Shown here piece after piece: positions 1 to 12,639 of a stretch of DNA of 64,000 bases (positions within the stretch are counted from its first letter, which is position 1; each line of letters starts with the position of its first letter). The position numbers were made by a program, and so were the translations under genes. Source of the stretch: Prosapia bicincta (lineage: Eukaryota; Arthropoda; Insecta; Hemiptera; Cercopidae); assembly GCA_036971475.1 (NCBI GenBank), contig JBAIZL010000001.1, positions 206,557,841 through 206,621,840 on the forward strand, read 5' to 3'. Under the pieces are notes generated by a model. The model made no database searches. It was not told the DNA's origin and was given only the letters and a program-made list of their open reading frames with translations.

Positions 1-1981
1 ATATAGGATGAATTTTAAAAGACAAAATGTCAATTACAAATCCAAATCTGTCCTATTCTAATTTTATAGATCGGGTTTCAATTTTGTCTACTTATCAAAA
101 TAGTTCCGGGATACAAAAATCTACAAAGGTAGAGATTTATCTTAAGGAGGCGCCTATCGCATTAGAGAATGGTTTCTGCCCTATATCCCAGTGTATACAT
201 AAGCCGATATACCCACTCCACAACTCCCACATGTTTTATATGAGTTTCTGTGTCATATCTTCCTACACACACTTTATTTCTACGTGTAACGTCGTCGCGT
301 GCTTTTATCAAAAATATGAAAGGTGTTTGTTGGTTAATCCACTTACATGAATATATGCTCGAAATTATTTTACTACACCACAATGATGTCAATCATTTTT
401 CACTTTACCCAATTTTAGTTATACTAAGACAAACAATTATTCAAGGCCTTTTAGTGTATGGTAAATATAAGGGATTACCGAACAAGTGCGTAGAACAAAT
501 AATATAGAAAAAATATGTTCAAGTCAATTCCTTCTTACGTCACTTTTTATTTTATAATTATAATTATTATAAATATGTATATAAAACTTACAAAATCGCA
601 GTTTTAGGCGGCAAAATAGAAAAAGAATTTCCTTGCAATTTTCCATTTTAAAGTTTATATAGTCTGTGGTGTTGGACTATTATTTTTTGTTGTTGCTAAT
701 TACTCCCGTTTTCAATTCTAATTTTCAAAGCTGATGGTGGTCTATAACTTCACATTCTATCCACCTAATGCAATACTTCATTATTGTAACCTTTCTCTTG
801 TAATTTTGTAAGTCCTATTTTTTATAATCTCCACTTCTTCAAGTAATTTATTTCTAGCTATGGAAAATAGTAATTTTTATATGATCTAATCGCTCTACGT
901 TTTGAATAAAATGTTTCACTGTATTTAAAGAAATGCCTCCAACTTACAGAACTAAAATATATAATCATATATATTATAACATAAAGTACGAAGCTTTAAA
1001 TTAAATTAAATTAGTTGCTAAAATAAATCATCTATAGGATTTAGCAAAGAAAGATACAAATATTTTTTCTAGTGCGGACAAAGCAGGTACCAAAGCAGGT
1101 CATTATTCTTTTCCAGGAAAGTTATAAGTGGAGTCCGGCAAATTTGTCAATAGAAGGTCCAAATCTTGTTAAGATGGGAAATCCAGCGGCCGATATAGCC
1201 TGGGGAATGAACCGTGTACCGTTAGGTTTAGCTAATTGTAGAACTGTAGGAAACTGACAAAGAACGTATTGATGGTAGTGGGAGAGATTAGGAAATTCAT
1301 AAAAACTAAATGATCGGGAGTTTAAAAGAGTTTTGAGGAGAGTCTCGGAGGAGGAAGACAGGTTGGTGGGGACAAGGATGGAAGTGTTGTAAAGGGAAAA
1401 TTTTGTCCCTAAATTGGGTAGAGTTTTTTATAAGTAAAATTTAGTAAAGTGCGACGTAAAAGTTTGTTTGAAATATAAAGTAAGTTTTTTTATTATCAAG
1501 TGTAAGCGCGGAAGTGAACAAGCCAGGATTCCAGGGACTCTTCAGAACAATAAGTATATTTGAAATACGTGTAGCCAACAGACATCTATCTTTTAGTTTT
1601 AAACAAATTTTAAGTTCATCAAAGTTTATAAACTAATTCTAGTCACCATTTATAATTTAAAAGCAAAGTTCCCATAATAGCGACCCCGAGAGCAAGAATA
1701 CAATTTTAATACTGTTTTTTTGGGATTCTATTAGAAATCTAAAGCCTCAGAAGTCCACCTTTATTATTGTAATTTAGTTAAGATATCAAGCCTGTCAGTC
1801 ACTGCACAATATTAATATAAATTTGGGATAATGTGTAGAGTTAATTGAAGAAAATAAATGCAAGGGATGTTTAAAAATTGATAAGATTGTTATTTCATTT
1901 TATAAACCTCAAGGTGTGACTTTATTAGGTAAGGTAATTAAGTAACATTTAAAATAATTTTAATTATAAAAAAAAGTTAAG

Positions 1982-1985
<4 letters not shown>
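1..1985. other. Unassigned AT-rich flank
   Basis: I see no supportable gene here. A 61-codon open stretch at 1072-1257 has somewhat more balanced composition than its surroundings, but it has no recognisable motif, no paralogue in the window and no convincing splice or promoter context. Confidence 0.5.

Positions 1986-2044
<59 letters not shown>
1986..2044. repeat. (TA)n microsatellite
   Basis: An uninterrupted run of alternating A and T of about 59 bases. Confidence 0.97.
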
Positions 2045-2047
<3 letters not shown>

Positions 2048-2262
2048 CTAATAAAATAAAATGCAATAAACAACATAGTCTATAGATGTAATAATTATAC
2101 TCATTTAACACTAAACAATCTCTACATAGTTGAATGTTTTTACGTAGTTACTTTAAAACGTAATTAAAATCAGTTCATAGTTAGGCTTAGTATGGATGTG
2201 ATAGCTGGAAACAATGATCGTACATGTTGTAACATATATTGGAATATATTTGTATTGTGTAT

Positions 2263-2264
<2 letters not shown>

Positions 2265-2325
<61 letters not shown>
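2265..2325. repeat. (GT)n microsatellite
   Basis: An almost pure GT run of about 60 bases. Open frames across it (runs of Val-Cys or His-Thr) are artefacts of the repeat. Confidence 0.97.
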
Positions 2326-2326
<1 letters not shown>

Positions 2327-3954
2327 TTGTGTGTTCAGTGTTGTACATTTTAAAGCCACATTAAAAATTATTCTATGTAACACATCAGTGTTAGTATTTT
2401 GTAAATAACGGACATTAATTGTCTCTACAATAAAACTAGTCAAATCCAATTTAAGTTTTATTTTTAGCACTAAAGTAGCTAGAACGTGAAATAACACAAG
2501 TATTATGTACTGTATTTGAAACGATCGCCTTACACCTATTATATCACCAAACTTGATGGTCGTTGGAGTTATCTGTAACAATAATGTAAATTATTATTAT
2601 AGCGATGCATAATTTGTATTTGTAGAAGAGTAATTGTGTGTATTTTGAGTTAAGTCAATGACATTGAGTCAATTTTAACTTTTGTTTTAAATAATATTCT
2701 CTTCAATTCATCGTATTATTTGAAAGCACGAAGTATAGGTCTTATAAAGACAAATGTAAAAGATATGTTACACACGAGTAGCTCAGATTCATCCTAAAAT
2801 CTCGGTTCTGTACCTCTGTTCAACTTATTGAGACCTTTACTTGACCTTCAAACTTCTTAGGGTGCTTATAAAAGTTATTTCATATCTTCCATAAAGACAT
2901 ATTAGGCTCGCTGTGCCAGGGAAAGCAATACGATGGCAGCTTTAATACCCGGTGGCGATTTCAATATGAATGGCGAGGATAAATAATTAAACTGTAAAGA
3001 ACAGAAAAGGAGGAAAACAAAATGATTAAAATAAATGTGAAAAAATCTAGGACTTACTAAAAGAATTCATTCAGAGGTTAACCAAAGGAGATAAAAAAAA
3101 ATGAAAGAATAAACGGTTTTAATAGGGATGAGGCAAATCTTTTATGAAGATAATGTTGGTGGCGACTTTTCCTACAACGTGGCAAGTCAAATACGTGGAC
3201 AGGTAACAAATTCTAATTAATAATTACTAGTCAAGTAGCTATACTGCAAAGAGAAATAGTATCTATGGCCGTATAACCTGTACACGTTTTGAGGTCGTGC
3301 TACGTCGTATAACATTTACCCATATACAGCTAAAAAATGTTCCATGTTTTACAAAATTCTCATGTAATATAGGCTCCAGTAATTACTCACCCGATGCCCT
3401 TCCTTGACCCTTATTGAACACCGTACCTCACCCATATCAGCAAGATATCATCCAAAGCTAGATGAAATGCAGGTGGACAGATACTAAGTACGTCTTCTAG
3501 TCAGGCGGACAGGTAGAAGAGTCTGTAAGGTCCATTCAAAGTATATTGGTTTTGAGATATTATATCTTCAGAGTATATATATATTTTTAAATATAATATA
3601 TTATACAATATATATTTTTACATTACTGCAGAATAATATAATACTCCTTTTTTGAAAAATATAAATTCAATTATTAGTAACTAGCTACCATTTACCAAGT
3701 GTAGGCCATACGTCAGAGAGCTACGACTAATCCTAATTGGACTATTATTTATTTCATGAATAGTATTCGAACCATAAATGGTGATTTATTATACGGCGCA
3801 TTCTCAAAATTACCTTTAGAGTAAACTGGCTTTAACAAGCGACAAACAGATATACATTGTCTGTGAATTGAGGTATTGGGTTACGTGTTTTAGTAGTAGA
3901 AATAAATTACTATATACCTTATATTTACCTTTACCGCTTTGCAAATATATTAAA
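2326..3954. other. Unassigned AT-rich DNA up to the inverted duplication
   Basis: No coding signal is seen. The segment around 3560-3660 is almost pure A+T and lies just outside the place where similarity to the right arm fades. Confidence 0.45.
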
Positions 3955-4139
3955 TTTAGAAAAGTTCCAACTAAAAGCAAAATTACTTTGATTAGTAAAC
4001 TCAGTTATATAGATAAAGGACATCGAAGTGTTTTATTAAGTGGGAGATGATGTTATTGTGGCAAAAATATAAATCGTTAGTGACAAACGGGTATGATTAT
4101 CCAAGATATTAATTGTAACATTCATTTAAAACCAGAAAA

Positions 4140-4382
4140 TTCAGCATTCGCAATTTTGGACTACGATACATTTTTTAATATATTTTGTACGAAACTGTTA
4201 TTATACGAGTTATTAATCTGTGCAGAAGTAGTGCACAAGTAATATGTCGAAGTACCCCGTAATTTGTATCAGAGTAAACAGGCTTTTATCTTGTGACAAA
4301 TGAATATTTATTTAAAATGTCAATTACGGTCGTTGAATTTAGAAGGTTTTAGAGTCGTGAATACAGTTTTAAAATATATCAT
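4140..4382 (-). pseudogene. Repeat R1, copy a (decayed reading frame)
   Basis: This is one of four copies of a roughly 250 bp segment whose best copies hold a short open frame. The others are at 9295, 22501 and 48402. In this copy the frame opens with a Met-Ile-Tyr-Phe-Lys-Thr-Val-Phe start but is broken by several stops. It is the inverted-arm partner of the copy at 48402. The protein family is not recognised, and the sequence may simply be a repeat that is not translated. Confidence 0.45.
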
Positions 4383-4399
4383 AAATTTCATTTCATCCC

Positions 4400-6204
4400 C
4401 TTGTTACAGATCATTTTAACAACTTACAATAATAAGAAACTACTATCAACCGTAAACACTGAAAGTCTTAAGTATATCAAAAAGCTTCTACAATACGTAA
4501 ACTGAAATAAAACAACATACTCTATTAAAAAGTTAAATAAACGGAGTGTTTTGAAAACACACAATACACAATATGAAGCTATTTAAAACTGGTATAGAAA
4601 AATAAAACTATAGGTTTCATTATACAATAAAACTATATAATATTTAATGTAAAGTGTTAGAGTTATTGAATTTAGAATTTAATTTAGAATTTAAAATAGA
4701 ATATTTTAATTATAGAACTATTATGTTGTTTATTATATGGAATTTGTAGACTACTATCTAGTTTTATCTGTACTAGCCTAGATAAAAACTTGACTGCCGT
4801 AATGCGGGTCGCGTCAATTGTCCTCTTGAAAGCACTACAGTAGGAGTACATGTTTACATCCACAAATTTGTTCGCAGAATGGTGTTTGTCAAATCTCCAC
4901 CCACCCCCGCCGATAGTACCGCGTCAAAGCCAAGTAACAGCTCACGTGTCATCATCTATACTTGAAAAGGTTTCTGAATATAATGAATTGTATTATTAAT
5001 GAGACCAGCATGCATTAAATAATTGATTATTAATTTCGGACATAATCACTTTGGATAAAGTGTAGATATTGTATGGGTCACTGTAATTAACTAGTCCATC
5101 ACGACAGAAATTCAATTTTCTCAACCAGTCATATCAGAAATAATGTTAACATATCGATCACTCTAATACTGAAAACAAATATCAAATTATAAAATTTCGT
5201 TGCAATATAATACATATCCGACATATCATTAATTTTGAAATATATCCTAGGAACCATTATAACTCAATTACTTCACTCGATTATATTAGTCTTTTCTGTG
5301 AGGTAATTTAAAGGAATGGAATTTTAACTTTAATAATTACTTGTTTCTAAAATAAAATACGAAATTAGGTAATACAGAATACTTTAATGTCGGAATATTC
5401 CAATCCATTCAAAAAATACATACAAAACTAAACTGTTTGTCATATTCAAGTTATGAATTCATATTATACAGGCCATAAAGTGGATAAAGCTGTATAAGAT
5501 TGACTTTAGTCATAATAATATATGAAGTATCAATTTGTTTTGAATACATGAAAAAAAAAACAGATAAAGAACTTACCTTCCTTAAACGGAAGGTCTGGAG
5601 AAAAGATAGGTAGATATTGTTGTTGTATTTAGAAATGTTTTCTTATATAACTTTCTAAGACATGAAAAAATTATAAATTTTATGTCAAAATTATAAATTT
5701 ATGTTGAAATTATTAAAATAAAGACAACTCTATCCTTATTATTATCCGTCCACTTTGCCATACTGACTGCTTTGATTAAAAATTTGTGAAGATAGTGATA
5801 CAATAAAAACGTATGCATAGACGTTTATGTGTAAATGTGCCTATGTCTGTATGCACGCAAGTGTATGTGAATGGTTGTGCGTATGTTTGTCCTCTCTATA
5901 TGGTTTAACCACAGTAATATTTCAGCAGTAGGATCTAATGAAAATTGCTGAAACTAATTACTTAATTTAAAAAATGTATCTCCTTTTCCTAGAAAAGAGG
6001 CAGTAAATAAATGTGACAAAAAGTAATGAGTTATCAGTATCATTTATCTTCGCAACGCTCAGAAGAGAAAGAATGCCACAGAAAGTGACCAAATGTAAGC
6101 AATTAATTCTAAACATTTTCTTTGTGGTGAAACCATTAATCCCTGTTGTAATAAGAAGCTGAAAAATGTGCTCTAAAATTGTGTAAGAGATTAATAATGT
6201 AGTT
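4400..6204. other. Arm sequence without recognisable gene
   Basis: This AT-rich stretch is matched in inverted orientation by about 46720-48300 of the right arm. I see no coding signature beyond chance frames. Confidence 0.5.
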
Positions 6205-6830
6205 TAAAGGCGGGTTTACACGAAGCCAGTTGAAGAGACAATTGTCTGAGGACAACTTACTGGCATTAAATTATTGGTTACGTGTAAACACCTCTGGCCA
6301 ATTGGCGTGTAAACTGCCCTGCCAGTTGTCCTGAAATTCAATTGTCTCCAAGCGCACTCAATTGACTGGGTGCAGTGACACCCCCCACTCTATCAAGACA
6401 GTTGTCTACTAGATAATTGGCACCGTGTGACGTTGTAGGGCAGTAGATCGCTCGTGTTGGGCCAGTTTGCAACAGACATTCATGCAACTGGCGCAAGACA
6501 ACTGGCCCTGACAATTGTCTCTTCGATTGGCATCGTGTAAACCCGGCTTTAAGCCGAAGCGAAGAGACAATTGGTGGGGCCAGTTGTCTTGCGCCAGTTG
6601 CGTGAATATCTGAGGCCAGTCCAATTGAATGAAAACTTGTTCACACGGCGAAACTATTGCCACGCCAGTTAGTGATGAAAAATGGCGGAGTGCCTATCGT
6701 CTGTTTTGTCTCGTGATGAATTCAAAGTAATGAGTGAAGATATTTGTCGGGAATTTATAGCTGAAGCTTGAGAAGTTCTCGAGGAAGAGTTAAATAAGAA
6801 GAGTCCACAATCAGATTTGGCACTTTTCCG

Positions 6831-7310
6831 TTATTTTGAGAATTGAATGTTAAATGTACTGCGAAATGACTTTATCTTTGATTTTACTTCTGCTACACCG
6901 AATCCTTCAATGTTTAAATTTTCGACCATTGCAGCAAGTGCTGTCTCGCGAGCATTTCTGTCCTTATATAATTCTTCTCTTTGATCCCACAGGTACCTAT
7001 GCTCCTTATATAATTCTTCTCTTTGATCCTACAGACACCTATGCTCTTTATATAATTCTTCTCTTTGATCCCACATGCACCTATGCTCCTTATATAATTC
7101 TTCTCTTTGATCCAACAGGCACCTATGCTCCTTATATAATTCTTCTCTTTGATCCCACATGCACCTATGCTCCTTATATAATTCTTCTCTTTGATCCCAC
7201 AGGCACCTATGATCCTTATATAATTCTTCTTTTTGATCCCACAGGCACCTATGCTCCTTATATAACTCCAAGAATTTTAAATTTAAGTCATCACTCCATT
7301 TAAGAGCCAT
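6831..7310 (-). pseudogene. MADF-domain protein of a Harbinger-type element, with tandem internal expansion and a stop
   Basis: The frame reads Met-Ala-Leu-Lys-Trp-Ser-Asp-Asp at the start, then a helix ending in Leu-Tyr-Lys-Glu-His-Arg-Cys-Leu-Trp-Asp, and near the C-terminus a Lys-Asp-Arg-Asn-Ala-Arg-Glu segment and an Ile-Lys-Ser-Phe-Arg-Ser-Thr-Phe segment. These are the hallmarks of a MADF (Myb/SANT-like) DNA-binding domain, which Harbinger elements carry as their second protein. Such domains are normally about 85-90 residues. Here the first-helix segment is repeated about seven times as a 14-residue unit (42 bp), stretching the frame to about 160 codons. In one repeat a Trp codon has become TAG at 7026-7028. 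I chose the Met at 7310 because MADF proteins usually begin just before this Trp; an in-frame upstream Met exists at 7370. The frame is probably not functional. Confidence 0.75.
6963..7265. repeat. 42-bp tandem array inside the MADF frame
   Basis: Units start at 6963, 7005, 7047, 7089, 7131, 7173 and 7215, with a partial eighth at 7257. The unit is a multiple of three, so the minus-strand MADF frame stays open through it apart from one point stop. Confidence 0.95.
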
Positions 7311-7659
7311 ACTTTTCCAATAAACTACAGAAAATTTTAAAATAAACAATTCAAACCCCACCCGTAGCACTCTCGACTGACTATTGCAAACTGACCCAAA
7401 ACGAGAGATCTACTGCCCTACAACGTTCACACGGCGCCAATTGTCTAAACAACTGTCTTGATAGAGTGGCGGGGGTGTCACTGCGCCCAGTCAATTGTCC
7501 TCAGTCTACTCCTGGAGACAGTTGAATTTCAGGACAACTGGCAGGGCAGTTGGCACGCCAATTGGCCGGAGGTGTTTACACGTAGCCAATAATTTAATGC
7601 CAGTAAGTTGCCCTCAGACAATTGTCTCCTCAACTGGCATCGTGTAAACCCGGCTTAAG

Positions 7660-8370
7660 GTACGATATCGCCAATAAGACATATTTTGTTTCAGAACGTG
7701 CTAGTATTTCCTTGTTCATTATTAAAACATAACTTTAACCAAGCGCTATCTAGACTTTTAAATAAAAATAATTGCAATTTTAAAACATTGTAAATATTTA
7801 AATTAATTGTTGTTCTATACTTCAATCTATAACCATTCTTAACGCCCTTTTATAAATGGGTTTAACAATTATTTCTAGTATTCAAAAATATTACCATATA
7901 TTTTTTCTGGTCAATATGTAATTATAAAAAAAAAACAATAATATCAAAGCTAGCAATAAAATACTAAATATGAAGTCCTAACACAATCATTACCTAATAT
8001 CTACATACGTAGCCATTTATTTCAATAGTTTAGCAATGAACTAGTTAGGTAAGAAATAGTTAAATCTTTCAACTTAGTTAAATATTGAAGCTTGATTGTT
8101 GAGACCTTGCTGCTACTAGCAATAACAATACCTGTAACAACGTTGTAACAACTACAGTAATAAAGCAATAGCTTTATTATTTGTTTCTCCTTGCTTACGA
8201 CCGGAAAAACTGAATCCAATTAAATGTTTTTATTACTATTCGGATATATTATTGGTTGAAGATAATATTTGTGAACGTTCCTCGATGTAAATTTTACAAT
8301 AAATATATTTCTAATGTCCAGACACATGAAAATATAGTGAAAGATAGTTTAACTGAGCTTCTTTTGCATA
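7660..8370. other. Arm sequence without recognisable gene
   Basis: AT-rich sequence matched by 45541-46660 in the right arm. The right arm is longer here because it carries an extra tandem duplication at 45700-46030. Confidence 0.5.
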
Positions 8371-8376
8371 AACATT
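8371..8376. other. Paralogous empty site of the 20-kb element
   Basis: The left arm carries a single AACATT where the right arm carries AATGTT, then the 20224 bp element, then AATGTT. Flanks on both sides match: the sequence before 8371 corresponds to 45532-45560 and the sequence after 8376 to 25100-25295, all in reverse complement. Confidence 0.88.
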
Positions 8377-9294
8377 TTTGTATATAGGTTATATTCGTGT
8401 TTACCATGAGCAGACGTTTAACTAAAATTATTATATGGTAAACTGCTGATTGGTATTTAAAGTGTGAGCCCGTTTGTGTAAAAAATCATAGCAAACTAAG
8501 GGAAAAATTTCACTTAAGGTGATTACGATTAGTAAAGCATAACTCAAAATGTTTTAGAGTAAAATATTATTCACTATTGAATACGAGTATTGACGGTTTT
8601 CTGCAAAGAACTACACCACTCCTTATATTAGAACATGTATTACTTTAGAGGTTTAGCTTTCCAATTTTTTTGAAATATCTGTTCTCTACGCTATGGGATT
8701 ACAACTGCTGTAGAAAAGATCATTAGTAAGTGGATCAAAAGAGAATGAATGCCAGTGAGCATTTAGTGTAACAGAGGATCACCGCACACTGCGGCGTCAG
8801 TGGACTCATGGAGACTGATTTACTTGGACGAATAAGAACATCTTAACTTCAATTAAGTAGAAACAAATAATAATTTAGTAAAATAAACCGTAAGACAATG
8901 TATTTACAGCAAATACCAACCCTTTAGTAAAGATAAATATTTGAGACATTTGTTAGGCCAACGCCTAGTACTCCCAGAGCCATTAGAGTTGTCTGTTTTC
9001 GACTCCCAAATAGCGATTCAATACATAAAAAAACAGAATCCAAGGACCCACCATACTGTCCACTATGTAGCAACCACAACATGATGTTATAATCACGTAT
9101 AATAATGTAATAAACTGGCACATGTTTAAGTATATATAACTACATAAGGGCAGCTGTGATTTGAGTGGCTTACAAAAATTCACAATAATAGCGACCATGA
9201 CGTAGTAAAATAATTACTAGTATAATGAAATTGACGAATAAACCAATCTTTAATACTTTAACAACGTAGCAAAGGGATAAACTAAAATTTTATT

Positions 9295-9564
9295 CTAACA
9301 TTTATTTAAAAAAAAAATTCCAACATTCGCATACAGCGGGTACGATATATTATTGAATATATTTACAACAAAACTGTCATTGAATGAATAAATAATCAGT
9401 GCAAAAGTGGGGGTGCGTGTTATGTCGAAGTTCCACGCAATTTGAAGCAGAGCAAACTCGCTTTCAACTTGTGTAAATGAATGTTTATTTAAACTGTCAA
9501 TTACCTTCGTCGGGTTTAGCGTAAATGGTTTTGAAGCAGCGAATACAGTTTTAAAATATATCAC
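9295..9564 (-). other. Repeat R1, copy b (open 89-codon frame)
   Basis: This is the longest open copy of the R1 repeat. About 48 of 56 residues are shared with the copy at 22501 on the other arm. By eye the differences between the two copies are not concentrated at silent positions, which argues against strong selection on the protein. No family is recognised, and no promoter or splice site stands out. It is annotated as a repeat with a possible coding past rather than as a gene. Confidence 0.4.
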
Positions 9565-9949
9565 AAATGTTCCTGTGGAGGTTTTACGTTCCTGTAAACA
9601 TATGACATTTTTTTGTTACAATGAAACGAAGGAGCTACTATCATCATATATTACAGACCAAACCTGAGTAATGCCTGTTTTGTTAAGTCGGATAGACGTA
9701 TGAGATCGTCTTTTCACAAAATAACTTTAGTGCTCTTTATACACAATTAATCACTAATTCTTGCATATATATTCATTAGTCATAGACCTATGAAATGAGA
9801 TTTGTTCACATCGTATTACATCATATTGGGTTACAGGCAATAATTTATGGGAAAAAGCAATTTCTTTCACTGGCAACGACAAAGATGACCAAATAAACAA
9901 GCTAGGAACAACTCCCTCAGCCTGAACATCGTAGTACAGTCCGCGACAT

Positions 9950-10400
9950 TCCTAATACACATAACTCCACAAAATTGAATCAAGTTCGATTGAGAGACTC
10001 TTTAGGGGGGAAGGGGTAAGAGTAAGAAAGTCTTGTCTATAAAAAGACCAATTGACCATAACTTGCACCGAACTGTTAGTGTTGCACCATTCATCTGCTG
10101 TGAATATCTGCTGCGAACATGCAAGTTCGATTGAGGGACTCAAAGAGACCAATTGACCATATCTTGCACCAAACTCTTGGTGCTGCAGCATTCATCTGCT
10201 ACGAACCTGCAACTTAGTCATGTGCTGCTGACCCTTCAGGCTGTGGTGAAGTCATTCATACCGAGCTTCTTCAGGATTGCAGGACCCTTGCGGAGTCTCA
10301 GAGTTACGACAGTCACATCTTCAAGGAAGACCATCTCTGCTGGTCAGAGCATCTAAAAATGGCTCATGTCCCAAAGGTGGGCGTGGGCTAGTAAGTAAAT
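9950..10400. repeat. Exon-like conserved block, duplicated and mirrored at 19200-19560
   Basis: The block is less AT-rich than its surroundings and is matched by 19200-19560 in the other arm. An internal segment is repeated within it: an AAGTTCGATTGAG motif occurs near 9980 and again near 10125, each followed by similar sequence. On the plus strand it stays open for long stretches and ends in a GTAAGTAAA donor-like site near 10392. It may be a former exon or a less decayed transposon part. The product is not recognised. Confidence 0.4.
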
Positions 10401-12540
10401 ATTTCCTTTGAATATACAGTTGTTTTGAAATAGAAATGTACACGAGGGATTAAATAAAATGTTTTTTGCTTGAGACATTTTATTTAATAAAATTGTGATT
10501 TATGAGGTAGACATTACAGAAAAATTATTGAAGAAAATATAATCTCAAACAATTATATGTTTAGCCGAATAAGGTGATGAGTTCAGTAAATTGGAAGAAA
10601 TAAATTAACGTAAATACTACTATATAATCCCGATATTCATGAAGGTTTCTTATTATAAGATGCAATTTTTATTTACATCTACAAAAACAAAATAAAAAAT
10701 AGAAAATGAAAACCATGTTTATAGGGTTATAAAATAAACATAAAAACTATTAGGATCATACAATTTATTACGAGGACTTTAGAGGGAACGAAAACGAAAC
10801 AAATAGCTGACAAAATGGCTTACACATAAACAGTAAAATGTGGTTTAAGACAGAAGAAAAGGAATGTATCTTCATCAAAATGAATACGATACATAGTCTT
10901 GCATTCAAGAGTTGTGAATATAATAACAGTATAAATTGTTTTGAAAAATTAAACTTGAAACGTAAAAATCAATGAAAGAAATAATTTTATCGACATTGCT
11001 ACAGAAACTAATTGGAACGTGACATCATTTTAACTGTGAATGCAGAACGACCGTGCCCGAGTACAGACTTCATAGCTTTGTACTAGAGAGGTTTAATTGG
11101 TTTCGATATAAAATAATCATTATAAAGGTTCATTCGAAAAAGCTTTAAATTAGAACAAAATATTGTAAAATAATTTACTACTACGTCCCTTGATGTCGTA
11201 ATATTTTGTTGAATTTTAAAAGAATGAATTCATGAATAGGATTAGATATGAAATTACTTAAATTAAATTCAAACAAATCAAATGGGACGCAGAGTTAGAG
11301 AATTGTTTCCTGATAAACCAGAGCTAGTCAGTATAATTGTCACATTTGGCGAAGCATAAATGGACCCCAAGTTTTTACTATAAATGTTTAACAATTCTCA
11401 TACCTAATAAGATTTGCATTATTATTTAATACTGTATAATAATAGAAACTCCACCTAACATTTAAAATAATAGAATAATATTATCACACCGCCGTGAACT
11501 AGGTTTAACTTCTAGCTTTCAGATACCCTTTAACCTAAATATAGATTATCCTTATTGAATTAACAGTGAATTTCTAAATGGTATCTCTTTCCGGGTTGTG
11601 GACGGTGCGCTTCGAATACAATTTGCATTGACTATCATTATTAATAATTGAAATAAGAAATGTAACTGAATTTACCTAAATTTGATAGAAGGTCCCTCCT
11701 GTGAATCAAACATACTGAGTAAGCAAACCGTATACAAATGAGTGAAAATGTTTCTATTGGAATATTGGCAAAGCTTGCATTTTAGAATTTTAAATTGACT
11801 ATTTATAATCTTGAGTTACTTACAAAATTATAAAAGTTACGTCAATACAATATGTGTATTTGACTTACATTGCCCGTTATATTTTAATTTGTTATAAACA
11901 AATTAGTTACGTCTGTGGATTAAATAGATGTTACAAAAATACACCTCACTTAACCCAATACATTGTATAGATTAGTTTAGTCTGTAAACATTGACTTCTA
12001 ATACGACGTAAAACTTAAAACAATATAATACAAAAGAATTTGATTTAGAATCAACCTACAATTAAGCTATTAATAGTTTTCTATTAATCAAGTAAATATA
12101 ACCCACCAACCACAATACCAATATTTTTATTTTATTAAAATAACTTTATGTATACTTCGATTACATGGTAATCGTAAAGTAATATTAGTAAAATAAAGGA
12201 TTGTTGTAATGTGGTTAGTGGATTAGATTTACATAGTTATTATAATTGTACGTAACATATCTCTGCAGTAAAAGGCAGATCTAAGTTTAAAAGATAGTAA
12301 AAATTCGTTTCTACTCGTAAACTTGGTATTTAATAATTATAAGGAACAACTGTCAATACTATACTTTTACTTTCAATATCAAAGCCTACCGTTCAAATGT
12401 TTAAAAAATATTTTACATTTATTCTTTTACATTTAAAACTTATATTTCATTCAAATATCTGTGGAGAAAATATATATCAGACTTTTTCGAATGTTATGTT
12501 GGCTGTGGAGTCGGTTAGGTTTTAATTACCCTCCCTTCCC
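10400..12540. other. Arm sequence without recognisable gene
   Basis: AT-rich and matched by 17045-19230. No coding signal, RNA gene or terminal repeat was seen. Confidence 0.5.
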
Positions 12541-12639
12541 TTTTAACGTAAGTCTTTTGCGGACCACTTTAAACACTGCGCTAAGAATGACTGTATTGTA
12601 AAATTTATACGTATTTAATTCTCTAGTTTTATGAAATTT

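Larger units (their letters stand above)
6208..7655. mobile_element. Harbinger-like DNA transposon, decayed, with MADF gene remnant
   Basis: The element begins AGGCGGGTTTACACG and ends with the inverse of AGCCGGGTTTACACG. It is flanked by TAA at 6205-6207 and 7656-7658, the 3-bp target duplication typical of PIF/Harbinger elements. The inverted repeats are long, about 270 bases, pairing 6208-6475 with 7390-7655. The right arm of the large duplication keeps the unoccupied site with one TAA copy at 46671-46673. An extra terminus-like sequence at 6533-6549 followed by an inverted copy at 6553-6610 suggests that a short non-autonomous copy sits nested at the left end. The minus strand holds a MADF-domain frame. 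A plus-strand frame starting at the ATG at 6681 is broken by a stop after about 30 codons. No complete transposase is present. Confidence 0.85.
3955..12540. repeat. Left arm of a large inverted duplication
   Basis: Read in reverse complement, this segment matches 17045-25295 followed by 45532-48830, with many substitutions and indels. Anchors that can be checked by eye are: 4000-4030 with 48765-48790; 6170-6207 plus 7656-7680 with 46660-46700; 8020-8370 with 45541-46260; 8380-8530 with 25100-25290; 9300-9570 with 22490-22740; 10180-10370 with 19200-19400; 10970-11040 with 18560-18640; and 12490-12540 with 17045-17090. The arms are much more diverged than the terminal repeats of the 25302-45525 element, so the duplication is older than that insertion. 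Gaps between the arms reveal individual insertions. The exact outer ends are uncertain by roughly 100 bases. Confidence 0.88.

Noticed and set aside
1072..1257. 61-codon frame with less biased composition
   Set aside because: No motif, no splice context and no second copy; too short to support.
2153..2581. 142-codon minus-strand frame and its plus-strand shadow
   Set aside because: Both owe their length to the (GT)n microsatellite; the rest has no motif.
6854..7303. 149-codon plus-strand frame with repeated Pro-Tyr-Ile-Ile-Leu-Leu-Phe-Asp
   Set aside because: It is the opposite-strand shadow of the MADF tandem array, which explains the repeat on the minus strand.
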